Assembly (NCBI GenBank): GCA_023136715.1
Contig: JAGLQT010000123.1
Location: forward strand, 1-11,540
Length of the DNA stretch: 11,540 nt
Origin: Gammaproteobacteria bacterium
Lineage (GTDB): Bacteria; Pseudomonadota; Gammaproteobacteria; SZUA-229
Direction: 5' to 3'
Part shown: positions 1 through 6,571 of the stretch, in pieces
How the letters are laid out: each line of letters starts with the position of its first letter
How positions within the stretch are numbered: the first letter of the stretch is position 1
Notes under the pieces: generated by a model
What the model saw: only the letters and a program-made list of their open reading frames with translations
What the model was told of the DNA's origin: nothing
Databases searched by the model: none
Position numbers and translations under genes: made by a program

Positions 1-461
1 GGCAGGCGAAGGGCATCGGCGGCGACTTCCATAATACGATCAAGGTTGTGGGCATCGGCAGCCTGAAGGATGTTTTCCAGTCGCGCCTGTTCTGTAGCAA
101 GGGCATCAAAATCGGCGTCAGGCTCGGCATAAGCAGCATAAACGGCTTCAAGCTGTTCATGTGCATTTTTGATTTCACTCAAGCCTTCTTCTACATTGCC
201 GCGCACATCTTTGCTTTCATCCAGTTGGGGTTCCTGTGATAAATAGCCAATACGAATATCGCTGGCAGGGCGTGCTTCGCCGATATAATCGGTATCTACA
301 CCGGCCATGATGCGTAGCAGGGTCGATTTACCTGCACCGTTGTAGCCTAAAACGCCGATTTTTGCGCCGGGGAAGAAATTCAGGCTGATGTCTTTGAGAA
401 TCTCTTTTTTAGGTGGAACCACCTTGCCGACACCATTCATGGTGTAGATGTATTGAGCCAT
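1..461 (-). CDS. ettA: EttA, energy-dependent translational throttle ABC-F ATPase (N-terminal part)
   Basis: The minus strand reads an uninterrupted 153-codon frame from an ATG at 461-459 and leaves the window at position 1, so only the N-terminal third is present. It begins MAQYIYTMNGVGKVVPPKKE, almost the E. coli EttA start. A Walker A motif GYNGAGKST lies at residues 39-47 and a Q-loop YLSQEP around residues 73-78. The helical segment after residue 90, with DADFDALATEQARLE, corresponds to the inter-subdomain 'arm' that distinguishes EttA from other ABC-F proteins. The family consists of soluble cytoplasmic tandem ATPases with no membrane part. EttA binds the ribosomal E site and gates the first elongation steps according to the ATP/ADP ratio. 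The gene is divergent from glyA. Its Shine-Dalgarno match is weak. The second ATPase domain is outside the window. Confidence 0.96.
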   Translation of the reverse strand, partial: MAQYIYTMNGVGKVVPPKKEILKDISLNFFPGAKIGVLGYNGAGKSTLLRIMAGVDTDYIGEARPASDIRIGYLSQEPQLDESKDVRGNVEEGLSEIKNAHEQLEAVYAAYAEPDADFDALATEQARLENILQAADAHNLDRIMEVAADALRL

Positions 462-494
462 GTTTCAGTTCGCCACTTGATTAATAATCATCGA

Positions 495-522
495 ATTATA
501 TCGGGAATGGGCTGAGATTAAA
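495..522 (-). promoter_or_regulatory. Candidate sigma70 promoter of ettA
   Basis: On the minus strand a perfect TATAAT lies at 500-495. A poor -35 (TTTAAT, 522-517) stands 16 bases upstream. Transcription would begin near 488, giving a leader of about 27 bases before the ettA ATG. The perfect -10 and the position support the call. The weak -35 and the lack of a TGn extension limit confidence. Confidence 0.42.
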
Positions 523-664
523 GCGCAAATTTGCACTGAAAAAGATAAATAAGCAGTATCTAATATGGTTGAACAGGTTGAAAATTGCTAAACGATGGTA
601 AATCACTGGTTTATGGGTGCTTTTTCATCAAAACACATGCAGTCATAGCCGCTTTTTGTTAATA

Positions 665-693
665 TTGCCGGCCTTTCAGCGGCGGCTTATGAA
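665..693 (+). promoter_or_regulatory. Weak candidate promoter of glyA and the downstream operon
   Basis: TTGCCG (665-670) and TATGAA (688-693) are 17 bases apart, each matching four of six consensus positions. The start would fall near 700, about 30 bases before the glyA ATG. The rest of 462-729 shows no better pair. It does hold a 10-base palindrome GCAAATTTGC (525-534) and a GCCGCT/AGCGGC inverted repeat (648-653 with 678-683) whose role is unknown. The real promoter could lie elsewhere in this interval. Confidence 0.25.
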
Positions 694-729
694 GTCGTTT
701 TTCAGAATATAGATAAATCGGGAGTACAG

Positions 730-2010
730 ATGTTTTCCAAAGAAATGAACATTGAGAGCTATGACGAAGCATTGTGGGCCGCCATGGAGCATGAAGTTCG
801 ACGTCAGGAAGAGCATATTGAGTTGATTGCATCCGAGAATTACGCCAGCCCCCGAGTTATGCAGGCACAGGGTTCAGTATTAACTAATAAATACGCCGAA
901 GGTTATCCCGCACGCCGCTATTACGGTGGTTGTGAAAACGTTGATGTTGCTGAGCAACTGGCGATTGATCGTATCAAGCAGGTTTTTGGTGCCGAGTACG
1001 CCAATGTACAACCACACTCTGGTTCACAGGCGAATGCAGCCGTTTATATGGCTTTGTGCCAGCCAGGTGATACCGTGTTGGGGATGTCACTGGCACACGG
1101 TGGTCATCTCACGCACGGTTCTAAAGTTAGCTTCTCGGGCAAAATTTATAATGCCGTTCAGTACGGCCTTAATGACGTAACTGGTGAAGTTGATTACGAT
1201 GAAGTTCAGCGCCTGGCTGATGAACATAAGCCAAAAATGATTGTTGCCGGTTTCTCTGCTTATTCACGAATCATGGACTGGAATCGTTTCCGTAAAATCG
1301 CTGACTCTGTGGGTGCTTACCTGTTTGTAGATATGGCACACGTTGCCGGTTTGATTGCAGCAGGCTTGTATCCTAACCCTGTTGATGTAGCCGATGTTGT
1401 TACTTCAACTACACACAAAACATTACGCGGACCTCGCGGCGGTATTATTTTAGCCGGTGCGAATTCAGTGATGAAGAATGAAGATATTGCCAAGAAATTA
1501 AACTCAGCTATTTTCCCTGGTTCGCAAGGTGGTCCTTTGATGCACGTGATTGCAGCCAAAGCTGTAGCCTTTAAAGAAGCACAGGAGCCTGAGTTTGTTG
1601 ATTATCAAAAGCAAGTGATTGCTAACGCAAAAGTCATGGCTGATGTTGTTATCAAACGTGGATTTAAAGTTGTTTCAGGCGGCACTGATAATCACTTGTT
1701 CCTCTGGGATCTAGTGGGTAAAGGTTTGACGGGTAAAGAGGTTGAAGCCGCTTTAGGTCGTGCGCACATTACGGTAAATAAAAATGCGGTACCGAATGAT
1801 CCGCAGTCACCTTTTGTTACCAGTGGTATTCGTGTTGGTACACCAGCAATGACAACTCGTGGTTTTAATGAAGAAGATTCGAAGAACCTGGCCAGCTGGA
1901 TGTGTGACATTATCGATAGCATCAAAGGTGGTAATGCTGATGAGAAAGTCATTCACGATGTTGTCGAAAAAGTTCGTGATATTTGCCAGCGCTTACCTGT
2001 CTACGCATAA
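730..2010 (+). CDS. glyA: Serine hydroxymethyltransferase (GlyA)
   Basis: This 426-residue protein has the usual length and matches E. coli GlyA nearly end to end. It is a cytoplasmic PLP enzyme that interconverts serine plus tetrahydrofolate with glycine plus 5,10-methylene-THF, the main supply of one-carbon units. Visible landmarks are HIELIASENYASPRVMQAQG (residues 29-48), KYAEGYP (54-60), AHGGHLTHG (122-130), the cofactor Asp/His loop FVDMAHVAG (199-207), and the PLP-binding Lys at residue 230 in TSTTHKTLRGPRGG. The protein ends in the conserved PVYA. A GGGAG ribosome site (720-724) stands five bases before the chosen ATG. A second in-frame ATG at residue 6 is less likely because E. coli GlyA also begins five residues before it. 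glyA is the first gene of the co-directional block, 26 bases ahead of nrdR. Confidence 0.98.
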   Translation: MFSKEMNIESYDEALWAAMEHEVRRQEEHIELIASENYASPRVMQAQGSVLTNKYAEGYPARRYYGGCENVDVAEQLAIDRIKQVFGAEYANVQPHSGSQANAAVYMALCQPGDTVLGMSLAHGGHLTHGSKVSFSGKIYNAVQYGLNDVTGEVDYDEVQRLADEHKPKMIVAGFSAYSRIMDWNRFRKIADSVGAYLFVDMAHVAGLIAAGLYPNPVDVADVVTSTTHKTLRGPRGGIILAGANSVMKNEDIAKKLNSAIFPGSQGGPLMHVIAAKAVAFKEAQEPEFVDYQKQVIANAKVMADVVIKRGFKVVSGGTDNHLFLWDLVGKGLTGKEVEAALGRAHITVNKNAVPNDPQSPFVTSGIRVGTPAMTTRGFNEEDSKNLASWMCDIIDSIKGGNADEKVIHDVVEKVRDICQRLPVYA

Positions 2011-2036
2011 GTTTTTAAATATAAGCGAGCAATAGT

Positions 2037-2513
2037 ATGCACTGTCCATTCTGTTCAGAACCTGATACCCGCGTCATTGACTCACGTTTGTCTCATGACG
2101 GTGATCAGGTGCGTAGACGACGCGAGTGTGTTGCCTGTACTGAACGCTTCACTACTTATGAAAGTGCGGAATTAAATATGCCGCGCATCGTTAAGAGCGA
2201 TGGTAGTCGCGTGCCATATGTGGATGAAAAAATGCGTGCAGGTGTCATGCGGGCACTGGAAAAACGTCCTGTTGATACCGAACAGGTTGAAGAGGCGCTG
2301 AATCGCATTAAACATAAGTTGATGTCGTCAGGTGAGCGAGAAGTTGCCAGCAGTAAGCTGGGTAACTGGCTAATGGAAGAATTACTGGCGATGGATCATG
2401 TCGCCTACATTCGTTTTGCTTCTGTGTATTTAGATTTCAGTGACATCAATGCCTTCCGTGAAGCGATTGAACGACTAGATCAACAAAAAAAGCCGCGAAA
2501 ACAACGTAGCTAG
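2037..2513 (+). CDS. nrdR: Transcriptional repressor NrdR
   Basis: This 158-residue protein has the length and architecture of NrdR. An N-terminal zinc ribbon carries Cys3, Cys6, Cys31 and Cys34 (MHCPFC and CVAC) with the basic stretch QVRRRRE between the pairs. It is followed by an ATP-cone domain from about residue 49 to 139, with KSDGSRVPY at its start and YIRFASVYLDFSD at its end. The family senses the ATP/dATP balance and represses ribonucleotide reductase operons by binding paired NrdR boxes. The lysine/arginine-rich tail (KKPRKQRS) is ordinary. The gene lies between glyA and ribD, as is common in gammaproteobacteria, and its stop codon touches the ribD translation start region. The ribosome site upstream is weak (AGCGAG-like). 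No nrd gene lies in the window, so its targets are elsewhere. Confidence 0.97.
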   Translation: MHCPFCSEPDTRVIDSRLSHDGDQVRRRRECVACTERFTTYESAELNMPRIVKSDGSRVPYVDEKMRAGVMRALEKRPVDTEQVEEALNRIKHKLMSSGEREVASSKLGNWLMEELLAMDHVAYIRFASVYLDFSDINAFREAIERLDQQKKPRKQRS

Positions 2514-2516
2514 GTG
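2512..2516 (+). promoter_or_regulatory. Ribosome binding site deciding the ribD start
   Basis: AGGTG overlaps the nrdR stop codon and stands nine bases before the ATG at 2526. The competing in-frame GTG at 2514 has no purine-rich site before it. This favours the ATG, four codons shorter, and implies translational coupling between nrdR and ribD. Confidence 0.55.
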
Positions 2517-2525
2517 TCTGCTGAT

Positions 2526-3608
2526 ATGAGTGATCAGGATCACGCATTTATGCAACGCGCTATACGTTTAGCGCAGAAAGGTTTGTACAGCACTGATCCG
2601 AATCCGCGCGTGGGTTGTGTGCTGGTCAAAGATAATAAAATTGTTGGTGAAGGCTGGCATCAAAAGGCAGGTGAACCTCACGCTGAAGTATTGGCTTTAA
2701 GGCAGGCAGGAAATGAGGCTAAAGCTGCGACCGCTTATGTAACATTAGAGCCTTGCAGTCATACGGGTAAAACGCCGCCATGCGCTGAGGCGTTAGTTGA
2801 GGCGGATGTGAGTCGGGTAGTGGTAGCGATGCAGGATCCTAATCCCCTGGTGGCAGGGCAGGGTCTGAAACGATTACAGGATAGCGGTATAACCGTTGAA
2901 AGTGGTTTGATGGAAGCTCAGGCCAGAGCCTTGAATCCGGGCTTTATCAAGCGCATGGAAACTGGCTTGCCTTATGTGCGAGTAAAAATGGCGATGAGTC
3001 TTGATGGACGCACAGCGATGGCTTCAGGAGAAAGCCAATGGATTACCGGTGATGCAGCGAGACGTGACGTGCAATTATTGAGAGCAAGAAGCTCGGCGGT
3101 GCTGACAGGCATTGGTACGGTTTTATCCGATGACCCGTCGATGAATGTACGACTTACTGCTGAAGAATTAGATGTTGATGAAGTAAGGCAGCCACTTCAA
3201 GTTGTATTAGATAGTGCGTTGCGTTTTCCAGCTAAAGCAAAAATAGCTGAAGTCAATGGTGATGTTGTGATTATGACAACATCGAAAAATGATGTTGCTA
3301 ATGCGGTTCAGGTGGAAGAAAAAGACGGCCACGTAGATTTAAAAGCCGCTTTAAAATTTTTGGCTGAAAAAGAAATTAATGAAATACACGTTGAAGCGGG
3401 TGCAATATTGAGCGGTGCATTTTTGCAGCAACAGCTGGTCGATGAAATAGTGGTTTATATGGCACCGCATATAATGGGTGATGAAGCCAGAGGTTTATTT
3501 GCACTGCCGGGTTTATCCGAGATGAAAGATAGAATTTCACTGGATATTCAGGACGTGCGTATGCTGGGTAAAGACCTGCGAATAACTGCGCAGCCTGTGT
3601 ACTCGTAA
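2526..3608 (+). CDS. ribD: Bifunctional riboflavin biosynthesis deaminase/reductase RibD
   Basis: RibD deaminates 2,5-diamino-6-ribosylamino-pyrimidinone 5'-phosphate and then reduces its ribosyl side chain with NADPH, the second and third steps of riboflavin synthesis. From the ATG at 2526 the protein has 360 residues, the usual size. The N-terminal deaminase domain shows the zinc site PHAEV (His52, Glu54) and LEPCSHTGKTPPC (Cys77, Cys86). The C-terminal reductase domain starts near residue 150 with VKMAMSLDGRTAMASGESQW and ends with HVEAGAILSGAFL, LVDEIVVYMAP and the MLGKDLRI strand. An alternative GTG start at 2514 directly after the nrdR stop would add MSAD, but it lacks a ribosome site, and the shorter form aligns better with E. 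coli RibD. The next gene begins 25 bases downstream. Confidence 0.97.
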   Translation: MSDQDHAFMQRAIRLAQKGLYSTDPNPRVGCVLVKDNKIVGEGWHQKAGEPHAEVLALRQAGNEAKAATAYVTLEPCSHTGKTPPCAEALVEADVSRVVVAMQDPNPLVAGQGLKRLQDSGITVESGLMEAQARALNPGFIKRMETGLPYVRVKMAMSLDGRTAMASGESQWITGDAARRDVQLLRARSSAVLTGIGTVLSDDPSMNVRLTAEELDVDEVRQPLQVVLDSALRFPAKAKIAEVNGDVVIMTTSKNDVANAVQVEEKDGHVDLKAALKFLAEKEINEIHVEAGAILSGAFLQQQLVDEIVVYMAPHIMGDEARGLFALPGLSEMKDRISLDIQDVRMLGKDLRITAQPVYS

Positions 3609-3620
3609 CAATTAGGTAAT

Positions 3621-3626
3621 AGAGGA
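3621..3626 (+). promoter_or_regulatory. Ribosome binding site deciding the start of the proteasome-like gene
   Basis: AGAGGA stands seven bases before the ATG at 3634 and only four before the in-frame TTG at 3631. The ATG is therefore the likely start. This matters because it makes Ser the residue exposed after Met removal. Confidence 0.7.
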
Positions 3627-3633
3627 ATAATTG

Positions 3634-4206
3634 ATGTCCACCATTGTTGTTGTAAAAAAAGGCGATCAGGTTTGTATCGCGGCGGACAGCCTAACCAGTT
3701 TTGGTGATTTGCGTCTGGGTTCTGAATACGATGCGGATCACGATAAAATTATCAAGAATAAAAATGCACATATCGGTATCGTTGGCAGTGCTGCCCATCA
3801 ACTGGTGATGGAAAGTATTCTGGCTGATAAGAAGGTTAAAACTGACTTTTCATCCAAACTGGCTATTTTTGAAACTTTTCGTGCTCTACATCCGGTGCTG
3901 AAAGAAAAATATTTTTTGAATGCAAAAGATGAAGATGATGATCCGTATGAATCAACGCAGATTGATGCGTTGATTGCTTCAAAGCATGGTATTTTTGGTG
4001 TGCATTCATTGCGTGAAGTCTCTGAATATACACGCTTCTGGTCGATTGGTTCAGGTTCAGAATATGCATTAGGTGCCATGTTTGCTGTTTATGATAATTA
4101 TGAAACAGCGGAAGAAATTGCTGCTGCTGGTGTTAAGGCTGGTGCTGAGTTTAATACCTCATCATCTATGCCTATGAGTAGTTATGTTATTGAACTTGGC
4201 AAGTAA
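3634..4206 (+). CDS. Proteasome-type Ntn-hydrolase, HslV/BPH-like peptidase subunit
   Basis: This 190-residue protein aligns by eye with HslV, the peptidase ring subunit of the bacterial HslUV protease. Its start, M-STIVVVKKGDQVCIAAD, parallels mature HslV TTIV...AGD, so after Met removal Ser sits where the nucleophilic Thr1 sits, and Asp18 takes the place of HslV Asp17. Lys38 follows after a slightly longer loop. GIVGSAAHQ (48-56) corresponds to the substrate-binding GFAGG strand, and SIGSGSEYALGA (137-148) to IGSGGPYAQAA. An acidic insert at 98-106 (KDEDDDPYE) has no equivalent that I can place in HslV. No hslU-like ATPase gene is present. The known family that best fits is BPH, an HslV-derived double-ring proteasome homologue of betaproteobacteria with an acidic cavity. 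That assignment is inference, while membership of the proteasome superfamily is fairly secure. No signal peptide or membrane segment is seen. The gene sits inside the riboflavin operon, 25 bases after ribD and 17 before ribE. Confidence 0.8.
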   Translation: MSTIVVVKKGDQVCIAADSLTSFGDLRLGSEYDADHDKIIKNKNAHIGIVGSAAHQLVMESILADKKVKTDFSSKLAIFETFRALHPVLKEKYFLNAKDEDDDPYESTQIDALIASKHGIFGVHSLREVSEYTRFWSIGSGSEYALGAMFAVYDNYETAEEIAAAGVKAGAEFNTSSSMPMSSYVIELGK

Positions 4207-4223
4207 AAGCAGGTATTAAAGTC

Positions 4224-4877
4224 ATGTTTACCGGAATTATCGAAGCAGTTGGAAAAGTTAAGCGTATTGAATCCGTTGGTGGTGATATGCGTTTAACGGT
4301 TGATGTCGAGTCTCTGGATATGAGCGACGTTAAACTTGGCGATAGTATTGCGGTCAATGGCGTGTGTTTGACAGCGGTCAAATTTGACCAGTATTCTTTT
4401 GTTGCGGACGTTTCAAATGAATCAATTTCATTGACCTCACTCAAAAATTTGAAGGCAGGTAGTTTAGTTAATTTGGAAAAAGCTTTGTTACCAACAACAC
4501 GCCTTGGTGGTCATCTTGTTAGTGGTCATGTTGATGGTTTGGGGCAGGTGCTTAATATTGCTGATGATGGTCGATCAATAAAATATACCATTCAAGTACC
4601 GTCTGAATTAAAAAGATACATTGCAGTTAAAGGATCAATCTGCATCGATGGCACAAGCCTTACTGTTAATGCGGTGAATGATGACTGCTTTGATATTAAT
4701 ATTGTGCCTCACACGCAGGAAAGAACGATCATTCAAAGTTATAAGTCGGGCACTGAAGTCAATTTGGAAGTTGACCTGGTTGCACGTTATCTAGAAAGTT
4801 TACTGTTACATACGTCAGGCGAGAATAAGGAAGGGCTTAGTCTGGATTTGCTATCAAAGGCGGGGTTTATCGGCTAG
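4224..4877 (+). CDS. ribE: Riboflavin synthase (alpha subunit)
   Basis: This enzyme dismutates two molecules of 6,7-dimethyl-8-ribityllumazine to give riboflavin and the pyrimidinedione that RibH reuses, the last step of the pathway. The 217-residue protein starts with the invariant MFTGIIEAVG, which fixes the ATG. It consists of two homologous lumazine-binding barrels. The first (about 1-97) carries GDSIAVNGVCLTAV and the second (about 98-195) carries KGSICIDGTSLTVNAV. GGHLVSGHVDG lies at the domain junction, and NIVPHTQERTI near the end of repeat two. A C-terminal helix follows, which in the family drives trimer formation. An AGG stands ten bases before the start. The gene is 17 bases after the proteasome-like gene and 17 before ribBX. 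In the E. coli literature the same enzyme is called RibC. Confidence 0.97.
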   Translation: MFTGIIEAVGKVKRIESVGGDMRLTVDVESLDMSDVKLGDSIAVNGVCLTAVKFDQYSFVADVSNESISLTSLKNLKAGSLVNLEKALLPTTRLGGHLVSGHVDGLGQVLNIADDGRSIKYTIQVPSELKRYIAVKGSICIDGTSLTVNAVNDDCFDINIVPHTQERTIIQSYKSGTEVNLEVDLVARYLESLLLHTSGENKEGLSLDLLSKAGFIG

Positions 4878-4894
4878 TCAAGGCACCTATTATT

Positions 4895-5992
4895 ATGAAA
4901 CTAAATACTACAGAAGAAATTATTGAAGATATTCGCCAGGGTAAGATGGTGATCATCATGGACGATGAAGATCGTGAAAACGAAGGCGATTTATTAATGG
5001 CGGCAAGTGCTGTGACACCTGATGCGGTTAATTATATGGCGCGTTTTGGTCGGGGGCTGATATGTCTGACTTTGACAGAGCAACGTTGTAAGCAATTGCG
5101 CTTACCATTAATGGTTGGCGGCACTGATGTCATGCAAAGCACTAACTTCACTGTTTCTATTGAAGCAGCAGAAGGCGTGACTACCGGTATTTCTGCAGCA
5201 GATCGTGCAGTAACGATTTTAGCCGCAGTAAAAGCAGATGCCGGGCCTGAAGATATTGAACAGCCAGGTCATATTTTTCCACTAATGGCACAACCAGGCG
5301 GTGTGCTAAGTCGTGCGGGGCATACTGAAGCAGGCTGTGATCTGGCTCGATTAGCGGGCATGGATCCAAGTGCAATGATTGTTGAGATTCTTAATGACGA
5401 TGGCACCATGGCGCGTCGTCCTGATCTTGAGAAATTTGCTGAAGAGCATGATTTAAAAATCGGCACAATAGAAGATTTGATTAGTTACCGTATTAAAAAT
5501 GAAAAAACCATTGAACGCGTAGCTGAAACAGATTTAATGACAGAATATGGCAAATTCAGATTGCTGGCTTTTCAGAATAGCATTGATGAAGGCACTCACT
5601 TTGCATTGGTAAAAGGTGAAATTAATGGCGATGAGCCAGCACTAGTACGTGTGCATATGGTTAATACGTTAGTTGATGTTATGGGCTCTGTACACGCAAA
5701 AGGCTGGCCTTTAAACGATGCGATTAAACGCGTTGCTGAAGCTGATCAAGGTGTGGTTGTTATTCTTAGAAAGAATGATGAAGAAAAAGCCATGTTGCAA
5801 TGGATGATGAGTCACCTTGCAGTCAGTGAACCTAAAAAAGAACGTACTGATATCCGTACCGATGGTGTAGGTGCGCAAATATTGATGGACGTTGGTGTAA
5901 AAAAAATGCGCTTGATGTCAGCGCCAAAAGTGATTCATGGTTTGGCTGGTTTCGGTCTTGAAGTGGTTGAGTATGTTTCTGGTGATGAGTAA
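4895..5992 (+). CDS. ribBX: DHBP synthase fused to a degenerate GTP cyclohydrolase II-like domain (RibBX)
   Basis: The 365-residue protein has an intact N-terminal 3,4-dihydroxy-2-butanone-4-phosphate synthase domain (about 1-203). Its acidic metal loop DDEDRENEGDL is at 23-33 and RAGHTEAGCDLARLAG at 140-155. This domain turns ribulose 5-phosphate into the four-carbon unit used by RibH. The C-terminal half (about 205-365) keeps the GTP cyclohydrolase II outline (TEYGKFRLLAF, RVHMVNTLVDV, RTDGVGAQIL, GLEVVEYV). It contains no cysteine at all, so the three zinc ligands of RibA are gone, and LRKNDEEKAML replaces the catalytic RQEGRNIGL segment. This matches the RibBX variant known from proteobacteria such as Pseudomonas and Shewanella, in which the second domain lacks GCHII activity. 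Automatic pipelines often label it 'bifunctional RibBA', which the residues argue against. Confidence 0.94.
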   Translation: MKLNTTEEIIEDIRQGKMVIIMDDEDRENEGDLLMAASAVTPDAVNYMARFGRGLICLTLTEQRCKQLRLPLMVGGTDVMQSTNFTVSIEAAEGVTTGISAADRAVTILAAVKADAGPEDIEQPGHIFPLMAQPGGVLSRAGHTEAGCDLARLAGMDPSAMIVEILNDDGTMARRPDLEKFAEEHDLKIGTIEDLISYRIKNEKTIERVAETDLMTEYGKFRLLAFQNSIDEGTHFALVKGEINGDEPALVRVHMVNTLVDVMGSVHAKGWPLNDAIKRVAEADQGVVVILRKNDEEKAMLQWMMSHLAVSEPKKERTDIRTDGVGAQILMDVGVKKMRLMSAPKVIHGLAGFGLEVVEYVSGDE

Positions 5993-6046
5993 TACTTTTC
6001 GCTGGTAATTGAATAAAAATATTAAAGTATAATTTAGAGAAAAATT

Positions 6047-6517
6047 ATGAGTGAAAATAATATAGAAGGCAGTTTGCAATACAGTAAGGGCGAGTTTGCA
6101 ATTGTATGTGCACGTTTCAATGGTTTCATTGTTGAGAGTCTGTTAGCGGGTGCTCTGGATACGCTGAAACGTAGTGGTGTTGCTGAGAGTGACATTACAG
6201 TGATCAAAGTTCCCGGTGCATTTGAAGTGCCTGTTGCTGTGCAGAATTTAGCGCAGAGTGGCAAGTACAGCGCCATCATCGCACTCGGTGCTGTGATTCG
6301 CGGTGCAACGCCACATTTTGATATTGTTGCTAATGAATCAGCAAAAGGTTTGTCTGCAGTTGCGCTGGATCATGGCCTGCCAATCATTAATGGTATTTTG
6401 ACAACTGATTCAATCGAGCAAACAATCGAACGTGCTGGTACTAAAGCGGGCAATAAAGGTTCGGAAGCTGCGGCTTCGGCGATTGAAATGGTTAGTTTGT
6501 TTCAGAAGTTAGCTTAA
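6047..6517 (+). CDS. ribH: 6,7-dimethyl-8-ribityllumazine synthase (RibH)
   Basis: Lumazine synthase condenses 5-amino-6-ribitylamino-uracil with dihydroxybutanone phosphate, the penultimate step of riboflavin synthesis. The 156-residue protein has normal length. Landmarks are the substrate loop ARFNGFIVESLLAGA (22-36), VPGAFEVP (55-62) and GAVIRGATPHFDIV (81-94) with the general acid-base His90, equivalent to His89 in E. coli. GLPIINGILTTDSIEQTIERAG follows from residue 110, and the terminal helix contains NKGSEAAASAIEM. In the family the enzyme forms pentamers that can assemble into icosahedral capsids, and the sequence alone does not say which form this is. AGAGA (6036-6040) is the ribosome site. 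The 54-base gap before it is AT-rich and contains an isolated TATAAT (6028-6033) with no suitable -35. Confidence 0.97.
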   Translation: MSENNIEGSLQYSKGEFAIVCARFNGFIVESLLAGALDTLKRSGVAESDITVIKVPGAFEVPVAVQNLAQSGKYSAIIALGAVIRGATPHFDIVANESAKGLSAVALDHGLPIINGILTTDSIEQTIERAGTKAGNKGSEAAASAIEMVSLFQKLA

Positions 6518-6571
6518 AATCATTCTGAGTTTTTTGGATCATCAATTCGTTTTTACAGGTTGAGCAATAAT

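Noticed and set aside
48..239. Plus-strand open frame opposite ettA
   Set aside because: It lies antisense inside the clear ettA coding frame, has no ribosome site and no recognisable content.
701..720. NrdR box in the glyA leader (AATATAGAT stretch)
   Set aside because: Only part of one half-site resembles the consensus, there is no second box at helical spacing, and no nrd gene follows.
4187..4444. Minus-strand open frame across the start of ribE
   Set aside because: It is a shadow of the proteasome-like and ribE coding frames with no initiation signal or domain content.
5993..6046. Internal promoter from the TATAAT at 6028-6033 before ribH
   Set aside because: The nearest -35-like hexamer (TTGAAT, 6009-6014) is only 13 bases away and there is no TGn extension. 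The gap is simply AT-rich.
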